Source: Aquimarina atlantica (GTDB lineage: Bacteria > Bacteroidota > Bacteroidia > Flavobacteriales > Flavobacteriaceae). Taken from it: DNA of 64,000 nucleotides. A model generated the notes under the pieces. The model saw only the letters and a program-made list of their open reading frames with translations, was not told the origin of the DNA and did no database searches. The DNA lies in contig NZ_AQRA01000005.1 in NCBI RefSeq assembly GCF_000626715.1, positions 186,001-250,000 of the forward strand. Direction: 5' to 3'. The position numbers were made by a program, and so were the translations under genes. Of this stretch, positions 46,580 to 56,602 are shown one piece after another (position 1 is the first letter of the stretch; each line of letters opens with the position of its first letter).

Positions 46580-46876
46580 TTATACGAAATCACTTCTTAA
46601 TATGTAATTTACTTTACCAAAAGCATTACTTACTTTTTTATTTTCTTTTCCAATGATGTAAAAAACCTTGTTATGTTCCATAGCATTTCTAAATAATTTG
46701 GTCAATACTGTAACACCAGAAGCATCAATTTTTTTAACCTTATCCATACACAATATCACTTTATCCGAATTGAATAATAAGTTCTCAAAATGATGCTGTA
46801 GCGATTTGGTATTTTCTGCTACAATACTTCCTTTAATTTCAAAAATTCCTTGGTTCTTAGTAATTTGTAAAGCCAT
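46580..46876 (-). CDS. STAS-domain anti-sigma-antagonist-like protein, 98 aa
   Basis: A single STAS domain with VILCMDKVKKIDASGVTVLT, in which Ser53 of DASG is the usual phosphorylation site. It is a close homologue of the next gene downstream. No RsbW-type kinase or PP2C phosphatase is visible in this window, so the switch partners would be elsewhere. It lies 102 bases beyond the flippase gene on the same strand, within the polysaccharide locus. Confidence 0.8.
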   Translation of the reverse strand: MALQITKNQGIFEIKGSIVAENTKSLQHHFENLLFNSDKVILCMDKVKKIDASGVTVLTKLFRNAMEHNKVFYIIGKENKKVSNAFGKVNYILRSDFV

Positions 46877-46978
46877 AACTTCTTGTTTTATTGGTTATTA
46901 ATATTTCAAAGATGGATCATTTTTTTTGCATCTCTACACTAAATCTGTTGAGTTGCAAGTATCTATCGATGAATTGAT

Positions 46979-48241
46979 TTAATGGTTCGTTGAGCCTTTT
47001 TTAGATAACTTCTGATAGCTTACAAAAAAGAAGATCTGAAATATGAGAAGAATAGCCATTGCTATTATTTGCATAATAACAATATCAGATAATGTGTCGT
47101 GAAAGAATATGATAAGTACCACTTGCGAAACCCCAAGTAACGCCGATAATATAACGGGTATATATTGATCTAAGGATAAAAAGTAATAGGCAAAAATGTT
47201 AGAAATAGCAAAGAGCGAAGTTGCGATTGCATATTTCCACAGTAGTGGGGCAACACTTAAGTATTCTGAGCCAAACATGATATTGATCACAAACTCAGGA
47301 AAGAGGTAACACCCCAGAACAATTGAAGCCGAAAGTAATGTGATATAGAACACATACTTAAATAAAATAGGAGCATGAGATTCTCCTTCTTTTTGTTTTT
47401 CTACTACTTTGGGTAATAGTAACATTACAAACATCCAGGCAACAAAATAGACAACTCTACCAATCAATGCTAATGATGCGTATAGACCCGCCTCATAGGT
47501 TTCAAAATAATGTTTAACCATAAGGATGTCACTATTGTTGATTATGATTTGAGTAAACTCATAGAAAGCTGTTAGTAAGAAAAACTTAATGATATATTTA
47601 GACTCTGCAGAAGGTAGTTTATGCTTTTTTGTAATCTCGATATCCTGGAAACGAAAAGGTAACAACCCAAACAAAAAAGAAATTGCAATACCCAAAGCCA
47701 CTAAAATAGAAGACTGTAAACCTAAGGTGTAAATTAAAATAAGAGTAATAATCAATCTACTAAGCATCTCTCCCTGGTAAGTGACTGCAAGGCTATCAAA
47801 TTTTTTATTTCCCTGAAACACTCCTCGGTTAACACTCATTATAAAATAAATAGGAACACCAATCCCAAAAATAGTAAACATAGCAGCAGATTGAGTATTA
47901 AAAAGCTGCTGAAGTTGTTTAGAGAAAATAATTAAGAGTACACCAAAGATAACCCCGATACTGCTTGAATATTTATAAATAATATTAATAAAACTTTTAA
48001 ATATAGAATCCTCAAAAAGCACAGAAAACTTGGCAGTTGATAGCTGAAATGTCATCGCTATAAACGATAAAACCAAAAGAAAAGTAATTAATAATGCTGC
48101 ATCTGCAAATTGTGCGGGACCTAAGATTCTTCCCAATATCAAGTTATATAGATAGTTTCCTCCATTAACAATGATAACGCTGATCATAAATTTTTGTTCA
48201 GCACTCAATTTTTTTAAAGCAGTATTAAGAATCATATTCAT
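46979..48241 (-). CDS. Polysaccharide/oligosaccharide flippase-like membrane protein (MATE/Wzx type)
   Basis: A 420-residue protein with about 12 hydrophobic segments. Typical features are YNLILGRILGPAQFADAAL near residues 32-50, IYFIMSVNRGVFQGNKKF near 131-148, and the terminal helices. It fits the MOP superfamily and would flip lipid-linked sugar repeat units across the inner membrane, in keeping with the surrounding glycosyltransferases. Start at ATG 48241 (MNMILNTALKKL); the second ATG at 48235 is equally possible. Confidence 0.85.
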   Translation of the reverse strand: MNMILNTALKKLSAEQKFMISVIIVNGGNYLYNLILGRILGPAQFADAALLITFLLVLSFIAMTFQLSTAKFSVLFEDSIFKSFINIIYKYSSSIGVIFGVLLIIFSKQLQQLFNTQSAAMFTIFGIGVPIYFIMSVNRGVFQGNKKFDSLAVTYQGEMLSRLIITLILIYTLGLQSSILVALGIAISFLFGLLPFRFQDIEITKKHKLPSAESKYIIKFFLLTAFYEFTQIIINNSDILMVKHYFETYEAGLYASLALIGRVVYFVAWMFVMLLLPKVVEKQKEGESHAPILFKYVFYITLLSASIVLGCYLFPEFVINIMFGSEYLSVAPLLWKYAIATSLFAISNIFAYYFLSLDQYIPVILSALLGVSQVVLIIFFHDTLSDIVIMQIIAMAILLIFQIFFFVSYQKLSKKGSTNH

Positions 48242-48301
48242 AAAGTTAGTTTTTAATTTTCCAACCTCTACGTTTTATACTAAAAATATTTTCTTTTTGA
48301 T

Positions 48302-48343
48302 AAAACCACCATACCACCTGTTTTTAGGCAGTATAGCGGTTTT
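48302..48343 (-). terminator. Terminator of the first TSP3/DUF4114 gene (minus-strand specific)
   Basis: On the minus strand AAAACCGCTATACTGCC and GGTGGTATGGTGGTTTT form a 17-bp stem that is complete only if four G-U pairs are allowed, with an 8-base loop. The plus-strand copy would have A-C mismatches instead, so it acts on the minus-strand transcript. Confidence 0.6.
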
Positions 48344-48355
48344 TATTAACTATTG

Positions 48356-51300
48356 CTATTGTATTAAAAAACTTCCCTCGTATCTTTTCTTAAAGTCATC
48401 TCCTCTAATAATATACTTATACACTCCTCGCTGTAAATTCTTGGCAGTAAACGTAAAAGTATCTGATGGAGCCGCTGCACTTTCTAGCTCTTCTTTTTGT
48501 ACAACTCTACCCAACATATCGATTACAGAAATTGTAATTTTTTGATTTGCTGTAGGCATTTTGATCGTTGTTTGCGTTCTAAACGGATTAGGAGAATTAT
48601 GTATAACAGTATTATTCTCTGTGGTTAGCGTAATATCTTCGATATCATCATTATCAATAATTGTTGCATCACTATCTTCTTCATCAATAGTATCGTCGGT
48701 ATTTTCTTTTTCCTTGGTAAAAGCAAGTTTAGCAACTTCGAGATTAAAAAGAACATAGCTTTGGTAATCTCCCTGGATAGAGAATACTACACTTCTTAAT
48801 TCATTAATAGAACCACTTTGTTTTGCTTTACTCGAAAACTCTGAAAAAGGCAGGGTATACGTTTGTTTTGTATCACTTGCTTTTATGGTATATCTAAGCC
48901 TGTCATTCCAGTTCACAAGGTCTTTGGTTACTAAAATTACTTCTACATCTCTATCAGCATATAATTCAAAATCAACGGCATCATACTCAGAAACATCTAA
49001 CGTTAGATCACCACCAAGAATGTTTCTAAACAAGTTCACGGTTTCTTTAAGATTACCACTTACTTTGGCATCTCGTTCTACTTGATACTGTCCCTCTTGC
49101 GTGCCATTGTTTTTATTTTTTACAATTTCAAAATTAAATACAGTAGCTCCCTGCTCCAGAAAATCAATACCCCATGGGCCATCTGCCAGGTATAGCACAT
49201 CTGCCGTATTGGGATTATCACCAGTAATCGCAAATCCGATATCAAATAAGTATCCGGTTTCTACAGTAACAGTTTCCTGGTATTTACCAGATAAGGATAT
49301 GAATTTGGTAATTAGTTCTTCTTTAGAAAGCTCGGTAGCTCTTTTGTTTCCTCTAAAATTGAACTGACTTACTTCTGATTTATTTACAATATCCAAAACA
49401 AGTTTACCATCTCTATAAAATCCTTTTTGTACAAATACAGACGGGATATTATTGGGGATAAAAGTTTTACCTAATGATTTTTGTTCAATTAATTTATCGA
49501 TAATTGTATTTGCAATCGTGGCTACCTGTGGGATAGAACCACCCCAAATCTGGAAGTTAAGGTAGTCACCTTCTGGATATTGATCGATGTTCCATAAGCT
49601 ATATAATTCATTTTGAAACTCATCTATCCTCACAGAAAAATGTAATGCTTGTTCGACTTCTCCCGTAACTCTTCTAATTTTGGTATTTACCAAAGTATGA
49701 TTTCGAATGGTTAATGTTCTTATATCTTCTAATACAGAACCATTAAGTCTATCGCAGATGGTTTTAGAATGGTCATATACAGACCCTTTGGTTGCCATAG
49801 CCAGTGCAGCTCCGACTCTCTTATTTTGATTATAGTAATCTATCGAAAATACTGCTGTAGCGTTGGTTATACCAATTAGATCGTTTGGGCTAGAAACAAA
49901 AGATGTCTCTGTTCCTGTGGCACCTGTTGTTGGGAAATAAATACTTAAATCCTGATTATTACCAGATTTGTATGATTTTTGACCCGGAGCGAAACGTTTC
50001 TGTAGTTTCTTTTGATTGTATACATTGTTCGTTTTTGATCTTAAAAAGTTTCTTTTGGCAATTAAACTGGCCAAGTCACCATTACTTTCTAATCCACCGT
50101 CGTTTCCAGAAGTTACAACGCCTTCTTCTGTTAATTCTGGGATGTTTGTCGTTTTTAAAGATGAATATTGATCGGCTTTGATATGAAAAAGAACATCATT
50201 AAAGTCATGATCTGCTCCAGGATAGTCTCTTCTAATGTCTTCAAAACCAAGTACGATACTTTCATTTGCCGTATCAGCAAGTAGGATGTTATGAGGGCGT
50301 AGTGCTTCATCACATTCTGGATTGTAATCAGGATTAGAATAGATTTGCCATAATCCAGAGTCTACAGTACTACCATTCCAACCGTCTACAAGTAATACCC
50401 ATCCGATACCTGTATCTGCTGCAAAACTTCCTATGTTTACCGTATTACCAGCATTTAATTCGCCATTACTACCTGTTTTAGAAGCATTAGGAAAAACAAT
50501 AGTTATATCTTCTGGGCTAGGAGCCGTAGTAGAAGGACTATTGATATCATAGGTATAAAAACCTAGTGTATTTTTATAATTTGTGTTTTCACCAATAAAA
50601 GTTACAGAAACATTGGTTGTACTTTCTATAATAACATTGGTGTCATATCCCGAGTAGATATAATTTGGGTTAAGGTTGGGTACAGAATTTCCTTCTGGTA
50701 ATGCGTTATCGATTCGTGCGAGATAATCAGAAGCGAGTGTTTCATTGGTTCCTAAATAATCAGGAGTTCCGTTACTGTTGTATGTTCCCGGATATTGGTA
50801 TCGCTGACTAATACTTAGTACAGGAAAACTACCTGGAGTTTGGTTTCCGTTATCAGAATCAAATACAGTTTCTTTTAAATCAAAATTGTCATCTAAACCA
50901 TCCTGATCAAAATCATTTCCTGCGGCAACCGTATCTGCAGTACCATCACTGTTAGTATCATATCCATCTACAGTATCCAACGTTCCATCATTATTAGAAT
51001 CGGTATCCATAAAGTCGGGATTATCGGTACCATCAGTATTTACATATCCCTGGGGCGTACCACCCTGATCTGGGTCAAAAGCATCATCCATACCATCTCT
51101 ATCCTGATCAGAACCAGAAAGCGTTACGAAACTTGCGCTGTTTTGCCCTTCGATAAGATCAATAATACCATCCTGATCTGCATCAATATCGTATGGATCA
51201 TAAATTAAGTCACCATCTGTATCGGTAGGGTAGAATGCAACTCCGGTTTGATCAACATCTACTATATCCGCAATTCCATCAAGATCAGAATCTACAAAAT

Positions 51301-52384
51301 TTGCATCTTCAGAATTAAAAAAACCATCTCCATTGGTATCATAGCTTCCTAATCCGGCTTCAACGATATCAAATATTCCGTCGTTATCACTATCAAGATC
51401 CAATGCATTAGGAACTCCGTCGCGATCCGTATCAAAAGCAAGAGATACTCCGCTATTACACGTATTACCAAAATCCGGATCCAGGTAATTAAAAATTCCA
51501 TCAGAGTCATCGTCTCCATATGGGTCAACTCCACCACATTCTACTACATCCGGGATTCCGTCACCATCGGTATCCTTATCAAAAGGATCTAATACTTCAT
51601 CTTTATCAGCATCTATAGGAGATACCCCAACTGCACATTTAAACCCATCATTAGAATTTGTTACTTCTGTATTGTTTAATAATGTAGCATAAGGAGTAGC
51701 AGACTCATAGTCATTTACTAAATATAAGCCACCTTTATTACTAGATACATATAATCGGTTACTAGTGTCGGTATAACACGCACCAAATGTATGACTAGGT
51801 AAATCTGTAACAGACTTATAGCTAAAAGCTGGTGTAGCTGTTGTAAGATCCCATTTATAAACATTTCCTTTACTACCGCCGTATAGATTACCATCTATAA
51901 ATACAATATCTGCACAAGTACTTGGCGAGGCCTGATCAGATACTATGATCTCAAATGTAGGAGATGAAGAACCGTCATAGCTTTGAAGATTGGTAATCTT
52001 ATGAAAAGATTGTTTGTCAATTGCGTTTTGAAAAACCCATAAGTTCCCTTCGCTATCTACATCGGCAGCATATCCGCCACCAAAAGAAACCCCTCCGTTT
52101 TGGGCTACAGCACCTAGATCTACTACCATGTCGGTTCCGATACGTAGTAAATGCTTGTCGCTATTTCTAATCGCATATAAAAAGTTATCTACAGGGTTAT
52201 AACCTCCCGCATTGTATGCTGTATGCGTATGAAGAGGAGTTGAATATGTTCCTGTTATTGGGTCGTATGATCGTAATGCTCCAGAAATTACCTGGTAAAA
52301 TTTTCCCTCGTTACAATCAAAAGGTTGTTGGGCATACGTAATATTGACTAGGAGAATTACCAAAAGGATAATGATCTTTTTCAT
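48356..52384 (-). CDS. T9SS-secreted TSP3/DUF4114 surface protein, 1342 aa
   Basis: Signal peptide ([15 protein letters not shown]), then an N-terminal beta-propeller-like region (residues about 20-250). Thrombospondin type 3 calcium-binding repeats ([12 protein letters not shown] and variants) span about 255-505, and a DUF4114 domain spans about 560-740 with the DFNDVLFH motif. A long unrecognised region holds a carbohydrate-binding-like segment near 1080-1220. The last ~80 residues ([20 protein letters not shown], ending RYEGSFLIQ) are a type IX secretion sorting domain. It would be exported and anchored at the cell surface, probably in gliding, adhesion or binding to polysaccharide. A paralogue lies at 56.6-60.6 kb. 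It is preceded by the GT2 gene on the same strand. Confidence 0.9.
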   Translation of the reverse strand: MKKIIILLVILLVNITYAQQPFDCNEGKFYQVISGALRSYDPITGTYSTPLHTHTAYNAGGYNPVDNFLYAIRNSDKHLLRIGTDMVVDLGAVAQNGGVSFGGGYAADVDSEGNLWVFQNAIDKQSFHKITNLQSYDGSSSPTFEIIVSDQASPSTCADIVFIDGNLYGGSKGNVYKWDLTTATPAFSYKSVTDLPSHTFGACYTDTSNRLYVSSNKGGLYLVNDYESATPYATLLNNTEVTNSNDGFKCAVGVSPIDADKDEVLDPFDKDTDGDGIPDVVECGGVDPYGDDDSDGIFNYLDPDFGNTCNSGVSLAFDTDRDGVPNALDLDSDNDGIFDIVEAGLGSYDTNGDGFFNSEDANFVDSDLDGIADIVDVDQTGVAFYPTDTDGDLIYDPYDIDADQDGIIDLIEGQNSASFVTLSGSDQDRDGMDDAFDPDQGGTPQGYVNTDGTDNPDFMDTDSNNDGTLDTVDGYDTNSDGTADTVAAGNDFDQDGLDDNFDLKETVFDSDNGNQTPGSFPVLSISQRYQYPGTYNSNGTPDYLGTNETLASDYLARIDNALPEGNSVPNLNPNYIYSGYDTNVIIESTTNVSVTFIGENTNYKNTLGFYTYDINSPSTTAPSPEDITIVFPNASKTGSNGELNAGNTVNIGSFAADTGIGWVLLVDGWNGSTVDSGLWQIYSNPDYNPECDEALRPHNILLADTANESIVLGFEDIRRDYPGADHDFNDVLFHIKADQYSSLKTTNIPELTEEGVVTSGNDGGLESNGDLASLIAKRNFLRSKTNNVYNQKKLQKRFAPGQKSYKSGNNQDLSIYFPTTGATGTETSFVSSPNDLIGITNATAVFSIDYYNQNKRVGAALAMATKGSVYDHSKTICDRLNGSVLEDIRTLTIRNHTLVNTKIRRVTGEVEQALHFSVRIDEFQNELYSLWNIDQYPEGDYLNFQIWGGSIPQVATIANTIIDKLIEQKSLGKTFIPNNIPSVFVQKGFYRDGKLVLDIVNKSEVSQFNFRGNKRATELSKEELITKFISLSGKYQETVTVETGYLFDIGFAITGDNPNTADVLYLADGPWGIDFLEQGATVFNFEIVKNKNNGTQEGQYQVERDAKVSGNLKETVNLFRNILGGDLTLDVSEYDAVDFELYADRDVEVILVTKDLVNWNDRLRYTIKASDTKQTYTLPFSEFSSKAKQSGSINELRSVVFSIQGDYQSYVLFNLEVAKLAFTKEKENTDDTIDEEDSDATIIDNDDIEDITLTTENNTVIHNSPNPFRTQTTIKMPTANQKITISVIDMLGRVVQKEELESAAAPSDTFTFTAKNLQRGVYKYIIRGDDFKKRYEGSFLIQ
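50870..51610 (-). repeat. Thrombospondin type 3 coding repeats
   Basis: About ten imperfect repeats of DxDxDGxxD type within the 1342-aa protein. They are protein-level calcium-binding repeats, not a DNA array. Confidence 0.7.
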
Positions 52385-52478
52385 AGTATATACTGGTCGT
52401 TTGTATTAAAACTAATACAGACGTTTTTTGATAGTTAAAATATATTTTGAATTGAATTTTGCTTAAGAAGAAAAGTAG

Positions 52479-53285
52479 TTATCTTACCATATAGTAATCG
52501 GTTTTAAGGTTGAAAATATCTGAAGCACTTTTGCTATTTGTTTTAATTTTGAAGTAGCTAAACCATATCATTAATAGATTGATTGGGATAAGGAAAGAAT
52601 CTTTTAATGTTATTTTAGAGCCTTCTACTTCAATCCAACTATCTAGTGGTTCTTCACTAATACAGTTTAACAAATCTTTCAACCCTATATGTTTTTTTAA
52701 TCTAAGAAAGATTTCGATATCAAATAACCATCTGCTTATAAATCGTTGGCTATATACATTTTCGATGATACTTTTCTTAAAAACTTTTGCTCCGCACTGT
52801 GTATCTTTAATAGGAAGCTGAAGAATAAATCGGATAAAGAATCCAACAAAGTTTGATAAGAATTTTCTAATTATATTTCTGTCAATATTGTTTGCTTCTG
52901 CTGCTTTTCTAGAACCAAAAACCATGGTTAATTTTGGATCACTATCTAATTTCTTTACCAGGTTGTCCATTTCTTCTAATGAAGTAGAGAGGTCTGCATC
53001 AAGAAAAGCAATATTTTCGATAATATCTATATCTGCCAGGTAGTTTGCTCCTGTTTGTACTGCGGTAGCCTTACCCTGGTTCTGTTCTAGATCAAGTACC
53101 GCTATTCTTTGTGGATCAAATTCTTTGAGCTCACACAACATCTTTAAAGTATCGTCATAACTGCCGTCATTTACAAAACATAAGTGGTAATTTGAATTTT
53201 TGCTTAAGAAATCGCAAAACTTTTTTTGATCCAGTCTATTATATTCATTATAGCACGGGATAATGATTCCGGTAATTTTCGTCAT
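52479..53285 (-). CDS. GT2 glycosyltransferase (dolichyl-phosphate-sugar synthase type), second copy
   Basis: From the ATG at 53285 it has 268 residues. Motifs: GIIIPCYNEYNRL, LCFVNDGSYDDTL, ENIAFLDADLSTSLEEM (DAD) and IKDTQCGAKVFKKSIIEN. It is closely related to the enzyme at 37.7-38.5 kb, including the C-terminal LKDSFLIPINLLMIWFSYFK. An ATG 21 bases upstream would add seven residues and is less likely. It presumably makes the lipid-linked sugar for the exopolysaccharide machinery. It is on the same strand as the TSP3/T9SS protein gene downstream. Confidence 0.87.
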   Translation of the reverse strand: MTKITGIIIPCYNEYNRLDQKKFCDFLSKNSNYHLCFVNDGSYDDTLKMLCELKEFDPQRIAVLDLEQNQGKATAVQTGANYLADIDIIENIAFLDADLSTSLEEMDNLVKKLDSDPKLTMVFGSRKAAEANNIDRNIIRKFLSNFVGFFIRFILQLPIKDTQCGAKVFKKSIIENVYSQRFISRWLFDIEIFLRLKKHIGLKDLLNCISEEPLDSWIEVEGSKITLKDSFLIPINLLMIWFSYFKIKTNSKSASDIFNLKTDYYMVR

Positions 53286-53854
53286 TTTTTTTAGATTTTG
53301 GGACATACTTCCGGGGTAGTAGAAGTATTGGTTTTTTAATACTTGTCTTTATTTTTTTTAGACCTCAATCTTTTAAAATATGTTAAACATTCTTCTGGGG
53401 ATTTTTGAAGACTATTTTACATTTTGACGAATTTACTTTAATCTCGAATTGATGCTAAGCGCTAGTTATCAACTCGTTGTAAAAGTAATACCGGTTTTTG
53501 AAATTTGGTTATGGTAAAACCACAAAATATTTACGCAAATGCCAAAAACAGTGTATTTCGTCGGTTAATCGACATTTTTTACTGAAATTTTAACATTTTT
53601 TGATTTAAAAAAGAAGGTGAAATACTACAAGTGTTAAAGAAAAAAATGATTTTTCGATTATTTTAATGTTAAAAAAAGGGGGTTTTTCCCCTGTTTTATT
53701 CCTTAATTATTTAAAATTATGTTAATGTCGATACATTTTTTCTTAAATGAATCCCGGATAGAGCTATTATTTTTATAAAACTTATTAAGTTTTTGACTGC
53801 TGTTTTTTTAGTTATTCTTACTTTAACGATGTTAATCAACTATTACACAAAATA
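53286..53854. other. Long AT-rich intergenic region before the TPR/barrel gene
   Basis: No convincing gene occurs in these 569 bases. AGGGGG-TTTT-TCCCCT (about 53677-53692) is a short hairpin in an A/T-rich context, terminator-like on either strand. GACGAATTT (53426-53434) resembles the CCATTCGTC element on the minus strand. A 24-codon frame at 53511-53585 is unsupported. It presumably holds divergent promoters for the GT2 and TPR genes. Confidence 0.5.
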
Positions 53855-55930
53855 ATGCACTTAAAGTCATTTTTTATTAGCCTTTTATTTTTGTTCTCAT
53901 TTTCACTTCTATTTGCACAAGACATGCAAGAAGGATTTACCTATTTAGAAACCGGTAACTATGATAAAGCAAAATCTTTTTTTGATACAATTTTAAAACA
54001 ATATCCCGATAACAAAACGGCACGTTTGTGTTATGGTAGAGCAGTGGGGTTATTAGGAGACTCGCAACAGGCAGTATCTATTTTTACAGAACTAAAAAAA
54101 GAATACCCGAATGATTTCGAAATCAAACTAAATTATGCCGAATCATTACTCTGGGATAGCCAGTTTACCAAAGCCGAAACGTTTTATGAAAAATTGATTA
54201 AAGAAGATAGCACAAGTTTTCCTGCAGTATTGGGGTACGCAAACACACTTTCTAATCTCAAAAAATACAAAAATGCATTAAAGATGGTTAACAATGCATT
54301 ACAATTACAAGAAGGAAACCCTAATGCTTTATTATCTCGCAAATTTATTCGTTTGGGGTATGCCAATACCATTGCACAGGACAAAAAATATGATGAGGCC
54401 ATTGCACTATTAGATCAAAACCTGGTTGATTACCCCAATGATAAAGATACCCAGTTAAACAAAGCAAACCTGTATCTAATGACCAATGACTTGGATAATG
54501 CAGAAAAAGCATATACTGCTTTGGCAGTTAATCCTAAGGATAGTATTGTATCGCTAAATGGCCTGGCCCTGGTAGCGCATAAAAAATATAAAGAGAAAAA
54601 TGCATTAGGTATAGCCCGTATGGCACTGCATAAAGTAGAAAAGTTTAAAGAAGATAAAGAACTCTACTTATCTACACGAGAACGATATATACAAGCGCTA
54701 TTATGGAACAGGAAGTTTACTGCCGCAAAAGAAGATATTGCCCGATTGCAGCAATTATATCCAGATCATCCAAGGGTATTGGCTTTACGGGCTACTCATG
54801 GTATGTATACTAGTAATTTTAAAACCAGTCTTCAACAATACGATGCGATATTAGAAAAAGATAAGGGATCTTTTGATGGTAATTTAGGAATAGCAAATGC
54901 TTATAGAGCAGTAGGAGAGGATATGAAATCCTATACATATACTTTTAAAACATTAGAATACTACCCAAAGCAGCAAGATGCCGAAAAACTGATAAAGACG
55001 TTAAAGAAATCACATACACCTTTTATCGAAGAGAAAACAGCATTCACTTTTGATAATGGAGATAATGAAGCTGTAAATATTACAGTAAAGACCGAGATTC
55101 CTTTATCTGCCAAATTTAAATCAGAAATTCAATACGATTATAGGACTACTAAAAATACAGTTACCAAAAATGAAGCTACATCTCATGATTTTTGGCTAGG
55201 GGCATTGTATACATTTAATGGAAGAGTTGCTCTACAATCCAAAATAGGAATCACTAATGCCGATGGGTTTACAACAGAATATACAGAATTGGTTGCCGAG
55301 GCGGTAGTAAAAACCAAACCTTTTAAACTTCAAAACTTAGATGTTGGATATAAGAGAGAGCTACAAAATTTTAATGCAGATTTATTAAACCGGGAGATTG
55401 TAATGAATAATTACTTTTTGAATTATAATCTTAGCACCAATTTTAATTTGGGATGGTATACCCAGTATATTTATACTTCCCAAACCGATGATAATAGCAG
55501 AAATCTACTTTTTACCTCTTTATATTATACGGCACTACAACGACCTGTTCTAAAAGTAGGGATTAATTATCAATACCTTTCTTTTAAGAATCAAGTACCT
55601 GCAATTTATTTTAGCCCTGCACGATTTAATTTGGGAGAGTTATTTGCAGAAGTAGTAAGTGATCCACAAAAAAAATGGTTTTATAATGCAAGTGCAGCTT
55701 TGGGTCGACAATTTGTAGAAGACGATCCCGGTTCATCTACTTTTAGAGCAGAAGGAAAATTTGGATATCGGTTTTCAGAACGATTTAAAGCAGATGTTTA
55801 TGGCAAGTATAGTAATATCGCTTCGGCTACGGCAGCAGGTTTTGAGTATATAGAATTTGGTTTTAGACTAAAATGGTATTTCTTAAGAAAACCAATTTTT
55901 GATAAAAAGATTATGGAGTTACAAAAATAA
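53855..55930 (+). CDS. TPR-beta-barrel outer-membrane protein, probable polysaccharide exporter
   Basis: Signal peptide (FFISLLFLFSFSLLFAQ). Residues about 20-375 are TPR helices (YLETGNYDKAKSFFDTILKQ, LIKEDSTSFPAVLGYANTLS and so on). Residues about 395-691 are an outer-membrane beta-barrel ending RLKWYFLRKP. The architecture matches PgaA/BcsC/PelB- and YaiO-like export proteins, in which periplasmic TPRs guide a polysaccharide to the barrel. It fits the flanking glycosyltransferases and GH5-type hydrolase. It lies alone on the plus strand behind a long leader. Confidence 0.82.
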   Translation: MHLKSFFISLLFLFSFSLLFAQDMQEGFTYLETGNYDKAKSFFDTILKQYPDNKTARLCYGRAVGLLGDSQQAVSIFTELKKEYPNDFEIKLNYAESLLWDSQFTKAETFYEKLIKEDSTSFPAVLGYANTLSNLKKYKNALKMVNNALQLQEGNPNALLSRKFIRLGYANTIAQDKKYDEAIALLDQNLVDYPNDKDTQLNKANLYLMTNDLDNAEKAYTALAVNPKDSIVSLNGLALVAHKKYKEKNALGIARMALHKVEKFKEDKELYLSTRERYIQALLWNRKFTAAKEDIARLQQLYPDHPRVLALRATHGMYTSNFKTSLQQYDAILEKDKGSFDGNLGIANAYRAVGEDMKSYTYTFKTLEYYPKQQDAEKLIKTLKKSHTPFIEEKTAFTFDNGDNEAVNITVKTEIPLSAKFKSEIQYDYRTTKNTVTKNEATSHDFWLGALYTFNGRVALQSKIGITNADGFTTEYTELVAEAVVKTKPFKLQNLDVGYKRELQNFNADLLNREIVMNNYFLNYNLSTNFNLGWYTQYIYTSQTDDNSRNLLFTSLYYTALQRPVLKVGINYQYLSFKNQVPAIYFSPARFNLGELFAEVVSDPQKKWFYNASAALGRQFVEDDPGSSTFRAEGKFGYRFSERFKADVYGKYSNIASATAAGFEYIEFGFRLKWYFLRKPIFDKKIMELQK

Positions 55931-56015
55931 CGCAGATTATATCTTACATCCGCTATCCAAGTTACGCAACCTCCCATGAATTATAATTAATATTTATAAA
56001 AACGCTAGCTAAAAA

Positions 56016-56048
56016 GTCCGAATTTTTTGAAATTCAAACATTTCGGAC
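56016..56048. repeat. Inverted repeat between the exporter and the peptide gene
   Basis: GTCCGAA (56016-56022) and TTCGGAC (56042-56048) are exact inverted copies, with the palindrome TTTGAAATTCAAA nested between them. There is no T-run, so a regulatory site for the peptide gene is as likely as a terminator. Confidence 0.45.
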
Positions 56049-56136
56049 ATTCAAACAACATTTTGGTATTAGGTTTATACTACGCTTAGAAACGCAGGTT
56101 AAGCGTTCTATAAAAATGTATAAACCAATAATAATT

Positions 56137-56292
56137 ATGAACAATCTCAAAAATTTTAAGAAGTTAGATAGAAAAGAATTATCCAAAATCAATGGGGGAG
56201 GTGATGATCGACAACCAGAACCTATTCCATTTTTTTTATGCCCGCAATGTTATATGCTAAATATAATGTATGCAGCAATGGCTATCCATTAA
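56137..56292 (+). CDS. Putative double-glycine-leader peptide, 51 aa
   Basis: The peptide begins MNNLKNFKKLDRKELSKING and continues GG, a leader of the bacteriocin/ComC type with the classic LDRKELSKINGGG end. Cleavage after the glycine pair or triplet would release a core of about 29-30 residues that is acidic first (DDRQPEPIP), then hydrophobic, with a CPQC motif and an Ala/Met/Tyr-rich end. Such leaders are recognised by peptidase-containing ABC transporters; none is seen here. A perfect terminator hairpin follows. No sequence homologue of the core is recognised. It is too short for ordinary gene finding and is a candidate secreted peptide or bacteriocin. Confidence 0.72.
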   Translation: MNNLKNFKKLDRKELSKINGGGDDRQPEPIPFFLCPQCYMLNIMYAAMAIH

Positions 56293-56334
56293 TGGTAAAG
56301 AACCAGCATACCTCTTTATTATATTCTTTAGAGA

Positions 56335-56368
56335 AAAACAGTCACTTATAATGTGACTGTTTTTTTTG
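56335..56368 (+). terminator. Rho-independent terminator after the leader peptide
   Basis: AAAACAGTCAC (56335-56345) pairs with GTGACTGTTTT (56353-56363) around a 7-base loop, and a T run follows. Confidence 0.85.
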
Positions 56369-56420
56369 TTATGGTAGGTTTTATGGGTTACAAATCTGCG
56401 CCATTGGGTTGTTTTTAATT

Positions 56421-56444
56421 GCACTTCGACAAGCTTAGTGTGAC
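56421..56444. repeat. Dispersed-repeat-like remnant
   Basis: GCACTTCGACAAGCTTAGTG followed by TGAC resembles a REP-like sequence (CTTCGACAAGCTCAGTGTGAC) that I recall as common in Bacteroidota genomes. Identity is from memory, so the call is tentative. Confidence 0.35.
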
Positions 56445-56494
56445 AAGAAATTTTTAACCTTATCCTTAACCAAACGACATTGATTATTCGGGTT

Positions 56495-56537
56495 AAAAAA
56501 AAATAGCGAGGACAACCATGACATCATCCCCGCTATT
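56495..56537 (-). terminator. Terminator of the second TSP3/DUF4114 gene
   Basis: On the minus strand AATAGCGGGGA and TCCTCGCTATT (plus 56527-56537 and 56502-56512) pair with one mismatch, followed by a run of T. A further hairpin, ATACCATTTAG (56561-56571) with CTAAATGGTAT (56586-56596), lies between it and the stop codon. Confidence 0.8.
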
Positions 56538-56602
56538 ACCCAAATCCTGAACTTAACCTAATACCATTTAGTGTAAACATAAGTGCTAAATGGTATACTT
56601 TA

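Noticed and set aside
50870..51610. Possible CRISPR-like or DNA tandem array
   Set aside because: The repetition follows the codons of TSP3 protein repeats, with variable spacing and sequence; no identical repeats or spacers.
53511..53585. 24-residue plus-strand frame in the intergenic region before the TPR/barrel gene
   Set aside because: Too short, without ribosome binding site or recognisable motif; expected by chance in this AT-rich stretch.
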